Source of the DNA: Pseudomonadota bacterium
GTDB lineage: Bacteria > Pseudomonadota > Alphaproteobacteria > Rhizobiales > Kaistiaceae
Direction: 5' to 3'
Length of the DNA stretch: 6,136 nucleotides
Assembly: GCA_023392225.1 (NCBI GenBank)
Contig: JAEVZM010000098.1
Span: forward strand, 1 to 6,136
The position numbers and the translations under genes are program-made. Shown piece by piece: positions 6,111 to 6,136 of the stretch. Under the pieces are notes generated by a model. It had not been told where the DNA came from, made no database searches, and was given only the letters and a program-made list of their open reading frames with translations. Within the stretch, counting starts at the first letter, position 1. Each line of letters opens with the position of its first letter.

Positions 6111-6136
6111 GTTGGCACGCCGGGCGGGCCGGAAGC

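Overview
The window is GC-rich throughout and tightly packed, with five protein genes. It contains no RNA genes, mobile elements or CRISPR repeats that I can see. The strong G/C preference at third codon positions leaves long open frames opposite or across the real genes. With the protein types present, this suggests a high-GC proteobacterium, most likely an alphaproteobacterium of soil, plant or water. That placement is inference from composition and family resemblance only.

Left part (1-2418): the C-terminal half of a FUSC-family membrane protein (plus strand, cut by the window edge) converges, across 23 bp, with a complete ArsB/NhaD/SLC13-type ion permease on the minus strand. Middle (2419-3992): a 194-bp intergenic region separates that permease from a divergently transcribed ClcA-type chloride/proton antiporter, which starts at a TTG codon behind a good GGAGG ribosome site. 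This is the longest non-coding stretch. It holds weak overlapping promoter candidates and a small palindrome.

Right part (3993-6136): two minus-strand genes in tandem converge on the antiporter gene. Upstream is a choloylglycine hydrolase/penicillin V acylase-family amidase with a Met-Cys start and no signal peptide. Downstream, after a 79-bp gap, is an uncharacterised membrane protein of 280 residues. Each of that protein's six predicted membrane segments carries the same G-x3-F pattern, and it has an internal W-x-P-x4-W repeat.

Four of the five products are membrane proteins: FUSC, an ion permease, a Cl-/H+ antiporter and the G-x3-F protein. The CLC and the permease could both serve ion or pH homeostasis, and the amidase and G-x3-F protein may be co-transcribed. 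Nothing in the sequence proves a single pathway. The most novel item is the repeat-built membrane protein and its pairing with the cytosolic amidase. The rest is ordinary chromosomal content.
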